The position numbers and the translations under genes were made by a program. A stretch of 64,000 nt of DNA from Euryodendron excelsum (Eukaryota > Streptophyta > Magnoliopsida > Ericales > Pentaphylacaceae). Shown piece after piece: positions 19,251 to 32,900 of this stretch. The notes under the pieces were generated by a model. It ran no database searches. It had not been told where the DNA came from and saw only the letters and a program-made list of their open reading frames with translations. The number at the start of each line of letters is the position of its first letter. Within the stretch, counting starts at the first letter, position 1. The stretch is taken from positions 4,037,001 through 4,101,000 of the forward strand of contig CM065398.1 of the NCBI GenBank assembly GCA_033060915.1. The letters run 5' to 3'.

Positions 19251-20970
19251 TTTGCCTGGCCGAAGCTCCGCTCAATTTCTGATTCTGATAATACTTTCAA
19301 CTAGCCAAAACTTTGCCCAACAAAAGAACAAAAATTCATAAGTAAGCTGCCACGTTTAAGCTGGGATCATTGGGTATTGACCTTAATGGACCAAGCAGAG
19401 GTGGTGCTAGATATGTATTGGCAAGAGATGGATTCCACCTGGTGCAACAAGTACGTGGTGAGACTTGCATCTAGTAGAGGGCAACACATGGCCGAAGCTG
19501 TAAGCGCTGGTGCATCTATTAGTAAGTCTAGTTGAAGTTTGGGTGTAAGTCAAAGTTCACATGGAAGTGGAGCAGGATGTAACTGGACCATCTAGTCTTG
19601 TTCCTTTATTTTAGAAAGCTACAGTTTGGTCTTGTATTTTGTGAAGCTACAACAAATAATGGTTTCACCTACAGTTTGGTGTCAAATAATATGGTTATTA
19701 CTAGCTGACATTGTTACTTGTTATGGCTATATTTTGTTCCAAATTAAAAAAAATCCAATTTGTTGGTATTGTGATTATCCAAAGACTTTGGTCTTGTAAT
19801 GACAATGGTTTTGGGATCTCAATGGCAGTCTTTGTGATGTTTGTAAAGTTTTATGACAATACTAGGGTTTCTTTCGCTCATGCTATTTTTCATAGAATGT
19901 GAATGCCTTTATGATGTTTGTTAAAAAGCGTCATAATGATAATGTAATAATATTCATCAATGGAGATTTGTTGGACAACATTTTTAAACACGACTAATCC
20001 ATTGCATTATAAAATATTACGTTACATTTAAATTAGTTACCAAATACATCTTAGTTAGACCCTACCTACCCTCCAACCCATTTATATGCCATCCATTTCA
20101 TAAACAAAAACATTCAGAAATCATAACAACAATTTCACTGGTTCTTCTCCCCAAAGTACCTTGTCCACCATATCAGACAACCAATAAAACCCAATCATAA
20201 TGCAACAAATGTGTTGCACAACTTTTTCTCCCTTCTTCTATTTTTCACTAATTGCCTCTACAAAAATAGGATTTTTGCAACATTCTTGGAATTATCTTCT
20301 TTGGTCGTTGGCAAATGAGTAGATCAATCAAATCAAAATAGCTACAAATCCTTTGCACCTCTTTTAGCAAAACAACCTCCAAAATTATCATGTCTTTTAG
20401 ACAATTATCAATATCACAAGAAAATGCAACATAATCTAAAACATGAACATCCAAAAAAGCTTCTTCCATAGTCTCCAGAAGTTCAACTAGTCATCACTGG
20501 CCTCCACAATAATAGAGTCTAAGGCAACTACCATTTTTTTTGCTTGCGAGTTCAACTCCTCTCTCCCTCTCTCTCTTGGCTTTTGTAGAAACGGGACTTG
20601 TAGTGGCAATTGGGTGAATTTTATCATCACATTACCATAACACTAGACGGGCATTTTAGATAATTTGCATTTTACATTTGGCGACGATGCTGCCCCCTGC
20701 TGTAGGGATGGAGGGAAGGTGGCCATGGCCCCTAAATTTTTTAAAAACATTAGAGCACGTGGTGTTTTAAAAAATTTATGTCAAATAAAGTATATTATGG
20801 GCCCCTAATATTTTGGTCAAAGTATGTATCACCAAAATAAAAGTACCGATTTTGTAAATGTGTGGGTCCCTCACTCAATTGTAGCAAAATGTTAAAATAT
20901 TACTTATGTTGTAGTATGTTGTACATATATATCTCATGTACAGATATATATTCTAAAGGTGATGTTATCA
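19251..20970. other. Intergenic sequence, no gene recognised
   Basis: Contains a GGCCATGGCCCCTAA / GGGCCCCTAATATTTTGG direct pair at about 20.72-20.81 kb reminiscent of hAT-type element interiors, otherwise nothing I can assign. Confidence 0.4.
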
Positions 20971-20974
20971 AAAT

Positions 20975-21600
20975 CATAGTTACTAAAATGTAAAGCGGAA
21001 GCGAGAAACATCGAGAGAAACGAAAGCGGGAAGTGCATTAAAAAAATATAAGGAGATACGAAAAGCAAAAAACTATTAGAAAATTTATAAGAATCTTATT
21101 AAAAAATTTTTCCGAATTTTAAAAGAGACCTTTAAGAAATTTAGTAGAAACCTTTAAGAAATTTAATGGAAACTTTTGAAAAACTTAGTGGAATCCTATA
21201 TGAATAATTTTATAAATACCTAGTTAGAACTTAAAAGAAAAAAATGTATAAAATTAATATTTAAAGTTTCCTAAGCGTTTCCCTCAAGTTTTTCAAGTGT
21301 TTCCATTAAATATTTCAAGAGTTTTCTAAACGTTTCACAAGAGTTTCTGAAAAGTTTCTTAAAAATTTTTGAAATGTTTTCTAAAACTTTTCGAAATGTT
21401 TCCTAAGGTTTTTAAAAATGTTTTTTTTAAATTTTAAAACAAGTTTCTTACCGAAAGCACGCTTCTTTTTCCAAATAAATTTCCTGACAATTATGATCAA
21501 AACTCTAAAAGTAGTCTTTTTCTCCCACAAGAAGCTGCAAGCCTCTTTTCTCTCCACAATCACGTGATATGATATACGAATAGTATAACACAAGTTCATA
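20975..21600. repeat. AT-rich inverted-repeat family (GAAAC-type), copy 1
   Basis: The left half is rich in GAAAC/GAAGCG and TTTAAGAAATTTAG motifs and the right half in their complements (GTTTCCTAAG, GTTTCTGAAAAG). It begins CATAGTTACTAAAATG, close to CATAGTTGCTAAAATA at 60.67 kb. A block with TATAAGAATCTTATTAAAAA matches in reverse complement at about 60.98 kb. Confidence 0.5.
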
Positions 21601-21684
21601 GGTTTCTTTTCTATTGTTATAGAGACAGACTTGCAGAGAAGCCTTCAACTACCAAAATTAATTTTTGTTTGAGTTTTCTCCAGG

Positions 21685-22511
21685 GGCGGAGAGAGGGAGT
21701 TCGAGAGGGGGCAACTGAATTTTCAAAATAACCTCAGATTATGTATTGGATAGATATTAAAATGCTTTATTTCAAAAGAATTATAATTCTACACCCTCTA
21801 AAATTTTTAAAAAATCTCAAGCAATGCATTACATGCCTTATCTAAAAAAAATTGTAACTCTTTATCCCTTAGCTATAGGAACCTAAATATGTTTGAAATC
21901 TTTCGCATTTATCCAAAAAGTGTTGCTCTTTCTGTTAGAAAAAAAACTGTAGCTTTTCTTCCTTTTCCTGTATCCCAATCATTTGTTTATACAACATATA
22001 TAAACCTGAGGAGTTCATATTTAGATTAATTCAATTACGTATATTAAAAGAATGTGGGAGACTAGACGAGTCAAAAATGAGAAAAGACAAAGCAGCAAAA
22101 GTTTGGCCAATAAAGTTCTACTAAACATATGAAAGAACTGAGCACTACCTAGATATATTTACAGTTCATTCAAAATTTATAAAAATTTTGCTCATGATCT
22201 AGGTTTTGATTCCATTTTCTAGATTTTAGAATGACTTTCCCAATTACGTTTACTATAAATGTAATATGTCTAGAATTACTTAGTATTGTGAAAAGTAGTA
22301 ATTTTTTGGGTTATCATAGTTATAATTATTAGTTAATAATGGAATTTGAGTCTATATTTTTTAAAATGAACAGTCTTTCTTTTGTTTTTGTTATAAGATC
22401 TACCAAAATAGTTTGATAGATGCATAGTTTTTGCCTTCATTAGATGAATTGAGGAAGTCAAGTAACATATTTATCAAATCTAGTTTGCCCCCCTCACTTG
22501 AAATCCTGACT
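21685..22511. mobile_element. Non-autonomous hAT-like element
   Basis: Left end CAGGGGCGGAGAGAGGGAG and right end (complement) CAAGTGGTAGAGTCAGGA form imperfect terminal inverted repeats of the CAGGGGCGGA hAT type. They are followed by a mirrored GGGGGCAAC/GGGGGGCAAAC motif. Flanks TTTTCTCC and TTATCTCC are a probable 8-bp target duplication with one mismatch. The AT-rich interior has no transposase. Confidence 0.68.
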
Positions 22512-22526
22512 CTACCACTTGTTATC

Positions 22527-22895
22527 TCCCACAATATTCCAACATGCACCCAGGAGGGGAATATTGTCAGAGGATTTTAAGCACTGCCAACCATGCATTG
22601 GGAATGATGGTTTCCACCGAGTGCATACTTGCTTGAAATGGAAGAATTGTAGTGCTTAGGTTAGTAGTGTTTGTAAAATATTAGAGAAATCATCATCCTT
22701 CATATCTGTTTGAAGTGGAAGAATTGTAGTTCTTTGGTTAGTGGTGTTTGTAAAATATTAAAAAAATCATCATCCTTCTAGTGTAAATAGTGGACCTGGA
22801 TAAAGTATTTGAAAATCTTGTATTAAGAGATAAAAGCACATTTTGTTGGTTATATTTGATACTGCATATCCACTAAAATTTTATAATATATTATC
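22527..22895 (+). repeat. 5' LTR of the copia element, with an internal 77-bp duplication
   Basis: Aligns with 35029-35345. Unlike the 3' LTR, it carries the segment GAAGAATTGTAGT...ATCATCATCCTT twice (from 22641 and 22718), a tandem duplication with period 77. Confidence 0.78.
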
Positions 22896-23329
22896 AGCAT
22901 AAGGCTCTAAAGGTAAAGAATGTTACATTCGTGTTCTTCACGTAAATATTGTTATTTTTATATCAAGAAAATCAAGTATCCATGCATAATCCTTTAATTG
23001 GGACGGTACGCTGCCCACTATTTAATCCGTTAATTGGGGCGGTACGCCGCCCATTGTTTAATACTCATTGCTTGAAAATTGAGTCAGCTCGCCGCTCATT
23101 CTGGTTTAACATTTATAGTCGTATGAGAAGTCAATATAATATTATCCATGTTTCATTATTACACAAGTATATTTTATATTTACTTAGACGATGATCTAAT
23201 TTTCTTCTTATGAAAAATAATACTTATAGTTTATGTATAAATTTTCATTATGTCTTTACGATTAAACGGTTCAATTTTAGTTATATGTTTATTTATTTTA
23301 AAAATGTTTCTTATTGATTATAGTGTTCT

Positions 23330-24120
23330 GAAAGTTGTCGAATATTGTAAAATTAGAATTTGTTACCCTTGATATTTCTGGTAAGAACTATGTATCTTGA
23401 ATTTTTTATGCTGAGATCCATCTAGATGCAAGAGACCTTGGAGAAATAATAACAGAAGAAAATCAAGAATTCTAGTAAGATCGTGCAAAAGCAATGGTTT
23501 TTTTTTTCATCATCACTTTTATGAGGAATTAAAAACTGAATACCTTACGGTTAAAGACCCACTAACATTATGCAAAAATTTAAAAGAAAGATATGAGCAC
23601 CATATGGCCATATTTCTTCTAAGAGCTTATTATGGTTAGATGCACCTAAGGCTGCAAGATTTTAAAACTGCAAGTGAGTACAATTCAGCATTACTTAAAA
23701 TCAACTCACAAATAAAATTATGTGGTCAGGAAATTACTGATGAAGACATGTTGAAAAAAACTTATTCTACATTTCATGCTTCGAATATGCTCATGCAGTA
23801 GCAATATCGAGAACTTGGTTTTACGAATTATTCATAATTGATATCATATCTTCTTGTGGCTGAACAAAACAATGAGTTGCTACTGAAAAATCACCAATCT
23901 GACCCAACCGGCTCCACATCATTATCTGAAGTGAATGTAATTTCATTTTATGGACGTGGTCATAGACATGGTTACGAACGTAGCTGTGGAAAATATAATT
24001 TCTTCAATCGTGGGGGTTATCGACGAGGTAACAGTTATTATTCTTCAATTTCTCGAATAAAGAATACCACACCATACTACTAGCAGTGGAATAATTATGA
24101 TATTACAAAATAAACCCGCT
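23330..24120 (+). pseudogene. copia gag relic
   Basis: Fragments KTEYLTVKDPLTL, NLKERYEHHM, LRLQDFKTASEYNSALLKIN, LCGQEITDEDMLKKTYSTFH and SYLLVAEQNNELLLKNHQS are the characteristic plant copia gag (UBN2-type) core, followed by a Gly/Arg-rich tail (YGRGHRHGYERSCGKYNF). Several stops and frame changes. Confidence 0.85.
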
Positions 24121-24389
24121 AAGATTATGAAAATAATTGTTACATGTGTGGAATGAAATGACATTAGTCACGTACTTATCGTACATTCAAACATTTGGTG
24201 GATCCTTACCAAAGCATCCAAGGATAAAGGCAAAAGATAGAGATAAATCTTATAGATAACACTTACCTTGATGATTCAGATTTCTTTGAAGACACTAACA
24301 AAAAATCAATCGATTTATTGGTGACGGGAATTGTTCACACCAATTAATTGTTGTTTTATTTTATTCTTGTGTCTTGTAATGTTTTCTTA

Positions 24390-24978
24390 GTATGGTTCAT
24401 TGTTGTTTCATTACTGTATCATGTAATATTTATCCTTTTCTCGTAATGAAAGCTTATGTTTTCTCGTCATATTTTGTGTATAGACACATGGATCATACAC
24501 ATGCAATGATTGCTTTTAAGAAAAATGATGACGATATATGTTTGGTAGGCAGTACAAAAATGCTCACAATCCTTCGAAAGAAAAATTATTGCGAATACTT
24601 AACATTAGTTGAAGTCAATGTTAAGACCATATCAGGAACTACAATATTGATTAAAGGCTTTGAAAGAGCCAATATAATATTGTCAAGAGAAACAAAAATC
24701 TATATTGATGATGCGTTATATTCTATTGGAGCTATAAGAAATTTGTTCAGTTTTAAAGACATACGTCATAATGGGTATCATATTGAGGCAACAAAAGAAG
24801 GTAAGGAAGAATATCTTTATATTACTTCTAATGTTTCATGCCAAAAGCATGTATTAGAAAAACTTGTTATTTTCTCTTCTGGATTATATTATACAACTAT
24901 AAGAATGATAGGACTACCTAAAGTAATGCACTAGAAGTGTTTTGATTCAAAGAGTTTTATACTTTGGTATGATAGCCT
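24390..24978 (+). pseudogene. copia protease to pre-integrase relic
   Basis: Motifs TMLTILRKKNYCEYLTLVE-like, VKTISGTTILIKGFERANI, DDALYSIGAIRNLFSFKDI and RHNGYHIEAT follow the usual order. It breaks off in the pre-integrase motif at I-L-W-Y-D-S-L, where the first long insertion begins. Confidence 0.82.
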
Positions 24979-27900
24979 TGTTAGCATCCTATTTTGGCTA
25001 CTCGGCGATCTCTGGTCTGACCGGAAGCACCTCCAAACCAACACAAGCATACTCAAGTCCAAACCGACTTTCCAAGTCCAATCCAATCTGTTAACTGCTT
25101 CACGGGCCCACTGGGCCCACTAAAGGCAAAATGAACAAAATACCCTTATTGCATTAGTCAGTCCAATCCGGACCGACATGTCTTCCATAAGGCTATAAGT
25201 CCATTCAAATTCAAAGTCAAATCTAGTTGTCCCGTCATTCGAGAAAGTTGATCCCTCATTGACGGTAAGACCATTCAATCCAACATGGCACGATCACCGA
25301 GAAGGTTTATTCTTTGGATCGGTAAAGCCCCTTTCACACTCATTTCTAGAAACTACCTAAGTCCTCGAGATGAAGAGCGGTTCACTTCTGGCGCCTGCGA
25401 GCCCGCCAATGTAGAATGTGCTCTAATCTGTCACGTTCTTTGAGAAAGCACAAACCCCTTAAGAACGAAAGATCGTCCAAGTTCGGTACATTCTTTGATA
25501 AAGCACAAACTCCTCAAGAACGGCAGCCTGTCCCAATCCGGCATGACCTTCGAGAAAGTTTATCCCTTAAGGTGGTAAGACCCTTTTAAGCCTGTCTACC
25601 GGAAAAGTATCAATTCCTCAGACAGAAGTCCAAACCAGATCCAAACCGGTCAACACCGACGCCTGCTAGCCCGTCCCAGTGAAAAATGACCATTTTACCC
25701 CCAGCAGGCCTGACACGTTTCTTGAGAAAGTATAAAGTCCTCAGAACGATAAGACCACCTTTTAGAGCCGTCCCTAGACGGTCCGGCATGTCCAGTGCCA
25801 TCCAGTCAACCCCGGTCCTTTCTCGAAGGTCCCCCAATCAAAATGACTGTTTTTCCCCTAGGCATTTAAATGCACTAGGAAACCACACCGGCTCTAGATA
25901 TCAAACCGGCAACACCCGAGTCAACTTTGGTCAACCCCATTCAAGTCTGGTCAACTCGATCAACCCTAGTCAATCTTGGTCAACCCTAGAACTCCTAAGA
26001 TGAAGTAACTACCATCCGGTCATTCTCTTCAACCATACCGGCTCTGGGAATCAAACCGGCAACCCTCGGGACACTTTCCAGAGTATTTTCTTTCATTTCT
26101 AGTTGGGCCTCACCTTCTGGCACTTTCCTTTTTCGAATCAGAACCTCCTTGCTCCACTTCGGGTAAAGCAGGACCATTCTTTAGTCGTGCGCCACTAATA
26201 GTGGTGCATAACCCCCCCAAATCAGTGACCATTCCCCTGTCCAACCTTTTTTCAAGCGTTCATTAATGCCCCATACGCCACTCCTAGTGGCGCACAGCCA
26301 AATTTAAGTCGTGCACCACTCAACTTCCTTGAATTTGCACTATAAATACAGACCTCCCCCTTCACTATTTTGGGTCAAAAAAACTATCCAAAAACTCTCC
26401 CCTTCTATTCCAAACAGCTCTCTAAGCCCTCTTTCTCTCTCTCTCTCAGTCCTGTTTGCCAAGTCTGAGTCCAAATTTTCGAAGCCCTAGCTTCTAAGCT
26501 CCACCGAAGGTTCGCCCCACTACCCAAAAACTCCCGAAGTCTTTTCAAGTCCAAGGCCCAAGCTTCCATCAAAGAAAAAAGCAATGAGACAAGGTAATCC
26601 TCTATTTACATTTTCGTATTCCCCTACTCTCTTTTCTCCCTCCGAACTCGCTTGGGTTCTCTTTTTTAATCCCTTATCTCTAAACCCTTCTTTCTTGCAT
26701 GTTTGGAGCAAGAGGACGTTAAGTCCATGTCGAGAGTGAATAAGAGGATATTATTGATTGTGACTCTCTTATTGGCCTTCACTTGCTTCACGGCATGGCC
26801 TTAGGGCCCTCTTGCAATGTGATGATACTTAGTCTTGTATGTTTTATACTGTTATTATCACCATCATATATTTGCATTCATGTCATATCTCTACCCCTTA
26901 AAACCATTTTCAAAGCAACCTTTCTCAAAACCACCATTCTAGGTTAATCCTAATCCTCTCATGGTTAGGGTTTTCCTAGAAAGGTGTAGCATTTTAAGTG
27001 GCTCCCATTAGCCTACATTTGTTTCTTTTCAAAAACGCGGTCTCGAAATGATCCTAGTCTTTTCATGATTAGGATTGTTTCGAGAAATGTGTGACATTCA
27101 AAAGGACTCGAAAGATCTACATTTTTGGCTTCATGCCTTTACTGTTTTTCAAAGCCACAAGCCTAAAGCGATTCTAGCCTTTCAATGGTTAGAATGGCTT
27201 TAGACAAAGTGTGATATTTATTTGGATGTCTAAAATCCAAGTTAGGGTTTCGGGCCCTAAAACATATTTTCAAAAGACTTGATTTTCAAACCATTTACAA
27301 AACTCGTATTTGTTAAACCCTAGAAGTCCAATCCTAAAAAAATTCCGTTTTTACCAACTTGAAAACCTACCATTTTTTAGCCAAAATACCACCTTTTTCA
27401 AAACTTCAAAATCCTCAAATTCCAAATCAATCAGAACTTCCCTTTTCCAAACTTTCCTTTTTAAATCGATCGAATCAAAACCTTCTATTTCAAATCCCAC
27501 AAATCACTCCTTTTTCAAATCTTCCAAATTTAAAACCTAAATCAACTCCTATTTTGGAAACAATCCAAACTTGTCTTTTTCAAAATTAAATCCAATCACT
27601 ATTTTCAAATCAATTCCAATGTTTCTGAAAAGGAAACATTTTCAAAACCCAATCTTTTCAAATCAAATCAATATTTTCAAATTAAATCTTAATATTTCTA
27701 AAAAGGAAACATTTTCAAATCAAATCTTCATCAAAAGGAAATATTTTCAAAGTCCAACCTTTTCTGAAAATGAAACATTTTCAAACTCAATCTTTCCTGA
27801 AAAGCAAACTTTCTAAAAATGAAAACTTTATGGAAATAGAAACCCACTTCAAAATTCCAACTCTTTCGGACTCTAATCCAAACTACGGCTGACTTGATTC

Positions 27901-28539
27901 TCTTTAAGGAGGTACGTAGGCAACCCTTCATGGGGTACCGTCACAACCCTTTTCACATTCTTAATTCCATAACCATTTTTCAAATTCAATTCCCTCTTTG
28001 AAACTCTTTTTCAAACTTTATTGTCAAAAGTTTTCTAAGTGGATAGCTTTAAACATAGATAACTGATAAGTCGTAGTTAGATGAGTAAAAGGTGAATGGA
28101 CATATAGGTATAACAAGGGTGGGGTAGGTTGATAGTCTTAGGACATCTTCCCTACAGGTAACCAACCCTTGAACTTAAGAATTTCTATTTCAAAGACCAA
28201 AACTAGAGTCAATTTTCAAAAGGGCTTTCCAATGTTTTTAGGGCTGCCAAACAACCCTACCTTCTAAAACCCTCTCATGAGCACGTTTTTCAAAAACATT
28301 TTTCAAAACCTAAGTTTAACCCTTGAGTTTTACTTGGTGTAGATGACCTAACACATCTTTAAATATGTTAGGTGGCAACTCCAAAGACCTTTTCAAAAAG
28401 CCCTAATCAATTCCATTTCAAAAATTCAAACCCAGTCACATTCGTCCTTCTAGGAGGATGAGTTTTAGCGAGAGAGCACTGTACCAAATTCCCCTCCGGG
28501 CCAAGAGAAGGGCCCGGTGTCCAAAAACGGGGCGTGACA
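24979..28539 (+). mobile_element. Very long solo-LTR-like insertion (3561 bp), plus orientation
   Basis: Starts TGTTAGCATCC and ends GGGGCGTGACA (TG...CA). Flanks AGCCT (24974-24978) and GGCCG (28540-28544) align with one another and with the interrupted copia codons, giving a degenerate 5-bp target duplication. Inside are degenerate subrepeats (TTTGAGAAAGCACAAAC at 25.4-25.5 kb; about 115-bp units around 26.95-27.2 kb), a TATA box (CTATAAATACAG, about 26340), a CT-rich leader, and TACGTAGGCAACC near 27.91 kb. No gag-pol was found, so it is probably a solo LTR of a Ty3/gypsy-type element. Reading frames inside (Phe/Lys/Ser-rich at 27.3-27.8 kb) are spurious. Confidence 0.78.
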
Positions 28540-29935
28540 GGCCGTGGTCATCCTGAATCAACAATGAAACGTTGAATAATTGAAAACTCACATGGACATC
28601 CGCTAAAGAACCAGAAGATTCTTTTGTCAAGTGATTATGCATGTGTTGCTTGTTTACAAGAAAAATTAATTATCAGACCATCCCTTTCAAAAGTGAAAGT
28701 TCAATCTCCAATCTTTTTACAAAAAATTCAAGGAGACATGTGTGGCCCAATACACCCATCTTGTAGACCATTTCACTATTACATGATTTTAATAGATGCA
28801 TCTACACAATGGTCATATGTTTCTTTATTGTCTATTCATAATGTTGTATTTGCTAAGCTTCTTGCCTAAATCATTTGACTACGGGGCATAATTTCTAGGT
28901 TATCTAATTAAGTAAAAACGGCTGGATAATGCTGGTGAATATACATCTCATGATTTTAATGATTTTTGCATGTCAACAGGAATTGTTGTCGAGCATCTTG
29001 TTGCACACACACATACATAAAATAGTCTAGCTGAGTCTTTTATAAAACACCTTCAATTAATTGCTCGACCTTTATGCTTGGGGACATACCATATTACATG
29101 CTGCATCATTAGTTTGTGTTCGACCAATTGCTTACCGTCAGTGTTCACAATTACAACTTGTTCTTGGTTAATAACCAAATATTTAACATTTAAAGGTTTT
29201 TGGTTGTGATGTATATGTACCAATTACACCCTCACAATGTAATAAAATGGGTCCTCAACATTGCCAAGGAATTTATGTTGGTTTTAATTCTCCATCTATT
29301 ATTAGATATCTTGAACTCTTAACAGGTGATGTATTTAGAGCACATTTTGCAGATTGTCATTTTGATGAATCAGTTTTTTCACCATTAGGGGGAGACAATA
29401 CGCAATTTGAACAACAACGTGATATCACTTGGAATGCTTCCACGCTCTTTCATCTTGATCCTTGAACAAATCAACGTGTATCAGAAGTTCAGAGGATCAT
29501 TTACTTGCTGACGATAGCAAATCAATTGCCTAATGTATTCACAGGTACAAAGAAGCTAACAAAATTATATATACCAACTGCTAATATTCCTACATGTATT
29601 GACATCACTATAGGATAACCTGTTAAAATAGTAGTACATGAATCCAAAGTACATCTGAAGCATGGAAGACTTGTTGGTGCAAAAGATAAAAATCCTAAAA
29701 TGAGAAAATCATAAGGAAAAATACATAAAGAAGTTAGTTCTCCTGAAAAGACTATAGTATCTAAAACTCCTAAAGATGAAAATAAGCCTCTAGAACAAGA
29801 ACCTTCATCATCTAGACTTCTCATAGATGAAACTCCTATAACAGAATTTTCAGAAGACGAGCCTATTAAAGAGATGTTCCTCATAGAGGAAATAGTACTT
29901 GAAAATAATGAGATCTCAATAAATTATGAGAATAT
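28540..29935 (+). pseudogene. copia integrase relic
   Basis: Resumes at GHPESTM, the pre-integrase zinc-binding region, with CVACLQEKL and then QGDMCGPIHPSCRPFHYYMILIDAS, the integrase core. Further on, GPQHCQGIYVGFNSPSIIRYLE and GDVFRAHFADCHFDESVF are the C-terminal part. It ends at I-N-Y-E-N, where the second long insertion begins. Confidence 0.85.
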
Positions 29936-32900
29936 TGTTATGCCTTGATTTTCGCCTTGAGTCTGAGTCTTGACTCGGAACAGAAACCCGATACATTGTC
30001 TGTTAAAACTCACTCTCCTAACATGACGGGTGCGACGGGATTTGAACTTGAGATGTATTTGATGAAGGGCTTTTAGAAAGAGGTTTGGAGTCGCTACCTA
30101 ACTTTGATAAAGGTGTGTTAAGTCACTTAAAACTAAATAAAGTCTGAAAACCAAACTTAGGGTTTTGAAAAAGTTCCTAAAGAGAGGGTTTTTGAAAAAA
30201 CAGATTGGTTGGCAATCTTTGGAGAATGTTTAAGCCCTTTTAGAAAAATGACTCCATTTTTTGTCTTTAAAACAGAAATCTATGGTCTGGGGGTTGGTTA
30301 CATGTAGAGAAGATATCTGAGAATCGTCACCCTATCCCCCCTTGCAGTATCTACATATCTATTCACCTTAGGTTTCACTCATTTGAATCTTCGGTTCCTA
30401 AATATTCATTTGTGTTCACTTTGAAAAGATTTTAAAAAAGGATTTTGTTATCACTTTTGGGATGAATGAATGCATGACGCAAGTTGAAAAAGAATTTGAA
30501 AAGAAACTTGAGGTTGGATTTTGAAAAGGGGGCATTTGAGTTGAAAAAAGGGTTATGACGGCACCTATGAAGGTTGCTTACGTATCTCGTTTGACAAGAA
30601 TCAGATCAGTGGTAGTTCAGACAAGGGTCTGATTGAAAAAAGACTCGTGAGAGTCTTAGAATGTTTTGAAACTTGAACTCAAGAGAGTTTTGATTTGAAA
30701 TTAGATGTTGGAGTATTTTTAGAAATAGAACTTGAAAATTTTTGAAGGTGGGGTTCTGACTTAGAAAAGCTCTGGTGAATTTGTCTTGAAAAGATTTTTG
30801 AATTTTTTTTTTTTTGCCTTATAAAAGGTATGTTGATGTTTCATTGTCATTGAGAGGTTAGTTATGTGAGAACTAAAATCCTTCAAGACTATGAGTTTTG
30901 GAAAACATTTTTAGGAAAAGGGGCTAGAAACTTCTCTTGTTTGGATATGTCACTAGATCTTGGACAACCCTCACCATAGAAGGCCTAGGATTGTTTTAAG
31001 AATGTGACATTTGAAAATAGTCTTTTGGAAAAAAAGGTTTTGAAAAATGTTTAGGGTTTAGAACCCTAAAATGAACCATGTAAGTTTCATTAGATGTGTC
31101 ACTTTCCTTAGGAGATCCTAACCATCAAAGGGTTAGGATCACCTTAGGGTTCTAAGTTTTTTAAATCATTTTTGAAAGTAGTTTTTAAAAAATAGTAGGT
31201 GTCTAGCCATATTGGATTGAGATACCTACTATTTCAAACCCTAATGTGGCCTTTGGAGGTCTCTTTTAATATGCCACTTTCTTAAAGCAATCCTAATCAT
31301 GAAAATGCTAGAATCACTTTAATGTTGTGATTTTGAAAATAAGTTAGGGTTTGAAACCCTAATTTGGCCTTTGTTGGTCCTTTTGAATATGTCACTTTCT
31401 TAGGAAAAACTCTAACCATGAGGAGGTTATAATCACCCTAGGGTTGTGAGTTTGAAAATAAGAATCTTGCATGAACATGACAAATATAATGCCTAGAGGT
31501 CGTGAACATACAAGCTTGAAGGCTTCACCACATTGCAAGGGGTCTCAATATCATACCATGATTGGATGGGCTAAAGGAAGATCCTCGACACGGTGATCTC
31601 CTCAAAACTTTCCCTAGGTAAGGACCCAAGGTCCTTTGGTTTTAAGCATATAAGAAAATGGGGATTGAAAGAGAGAATAGTCCAAGTGGACAAGGAGGAA
31701 AAAGAGAGAGAGGGGGGGATTGCAGAAAAGTAAGTAGAACCCTACCTTGTTTTTTTGTCAACTTGAATGTGTTAATAAAGGACTTGCTTGAACTTTGAGA
31801 TGGCCTTCAAGAGCTTCTAAGAGCTGAAATTGATTTTCAATGGAGTTAGGAAGCTAAGGTTTTAGTGTTTAAGGCAAGAGGGGGCTTAGGCTTGAAGAAG
31901 CCTTGAAAGAATTAGGGTTTTTCGAGAATTTTGGAGGCTGTTTTGAGAGAGGCAGCTTTTTTTTACAATTTTTCAGACCTCGAATACACTGGGGGGTGGC
32001 TTATATTTTTGGCGTCATTAGGAGTAACGCCTAGCCATTTTTTGGCTGGGTGCCACTGCTAGTAGTGCTAGGCTAATTTTTGGCTCCTAGTGGCGCCACC
32101 TTGGTATGACAATGATTTTGAAAATTTGATTCGGCTTAGGCTGCAAGGCAAAGATCTGAGCGGCACTCTTAGTAGCTCCAAGCCATTTTTTGGCCTAGTT
32201 CCACAGTGAGTGGCTCCAGTTTGATTTGGGAAGTTGCCAGGTTATGGGGCCCAGCTAGAAAAGAGATAAAGGAACTTGGGAGCGCCCCAGGGGTCGTTGG
32301 TTTGATACCCAGAGCCGAAATGGTTGAAAAAGATAACTGGTCCACTAAAGGCAAAATGGTCATTTAAACATAAAAACATCGAAAAGGGTCTGAAATTGAC
32401 TAGAAGGGGATCTAGAGGTTAAGGACACTTGGGGGAACGTTCCTGGGGATTTACAAGTTTGACAACGAGAGCTGATATGGTTGAAAAGGACGACTGACCT
32501 ACCAAGGACAAAATGGTCATTTGAACTGGGAGACCTCGGAACAAGCCTAAAATTGATTGGAATGAGATTTGAAGATTGGAGATACTCGTGGGACTGCCCC
32601 GGGGACATACCGGTTTGATACCCAGAGTCGGTGTGGTTAACGAGAGCGATCAGGCGCTCGGGGGTAAAATGGTCATTTTTGACAGAGACTACCAGAACAG
32701 GTCTAGAGTTGGTTTGAATGGCATTTTGAGTGTGTCGGGCTATTTAGGGATAGTCCTGGAAGGGGTGAACTTATCGCTCTGAAGACTTAGGTATCCTCTC
32801 AAAGAGCGTGCTAGATTGGATTAGACTAGATGACACCTTAGGGGTATTTTGGTCGTTTGGATTTGATTGGGCCCAACAGACTCGAGAAGTGATTAATTGA

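Noticed and set aside
27310..27816. Overlapping plus-strand frames rich in Phe, Ser, Lys and Asn
   Set aside because: They arise from TTTTCAAA-type low-complexity repeats in the long LTR; several frames are open at once, which marks composition, not coding.
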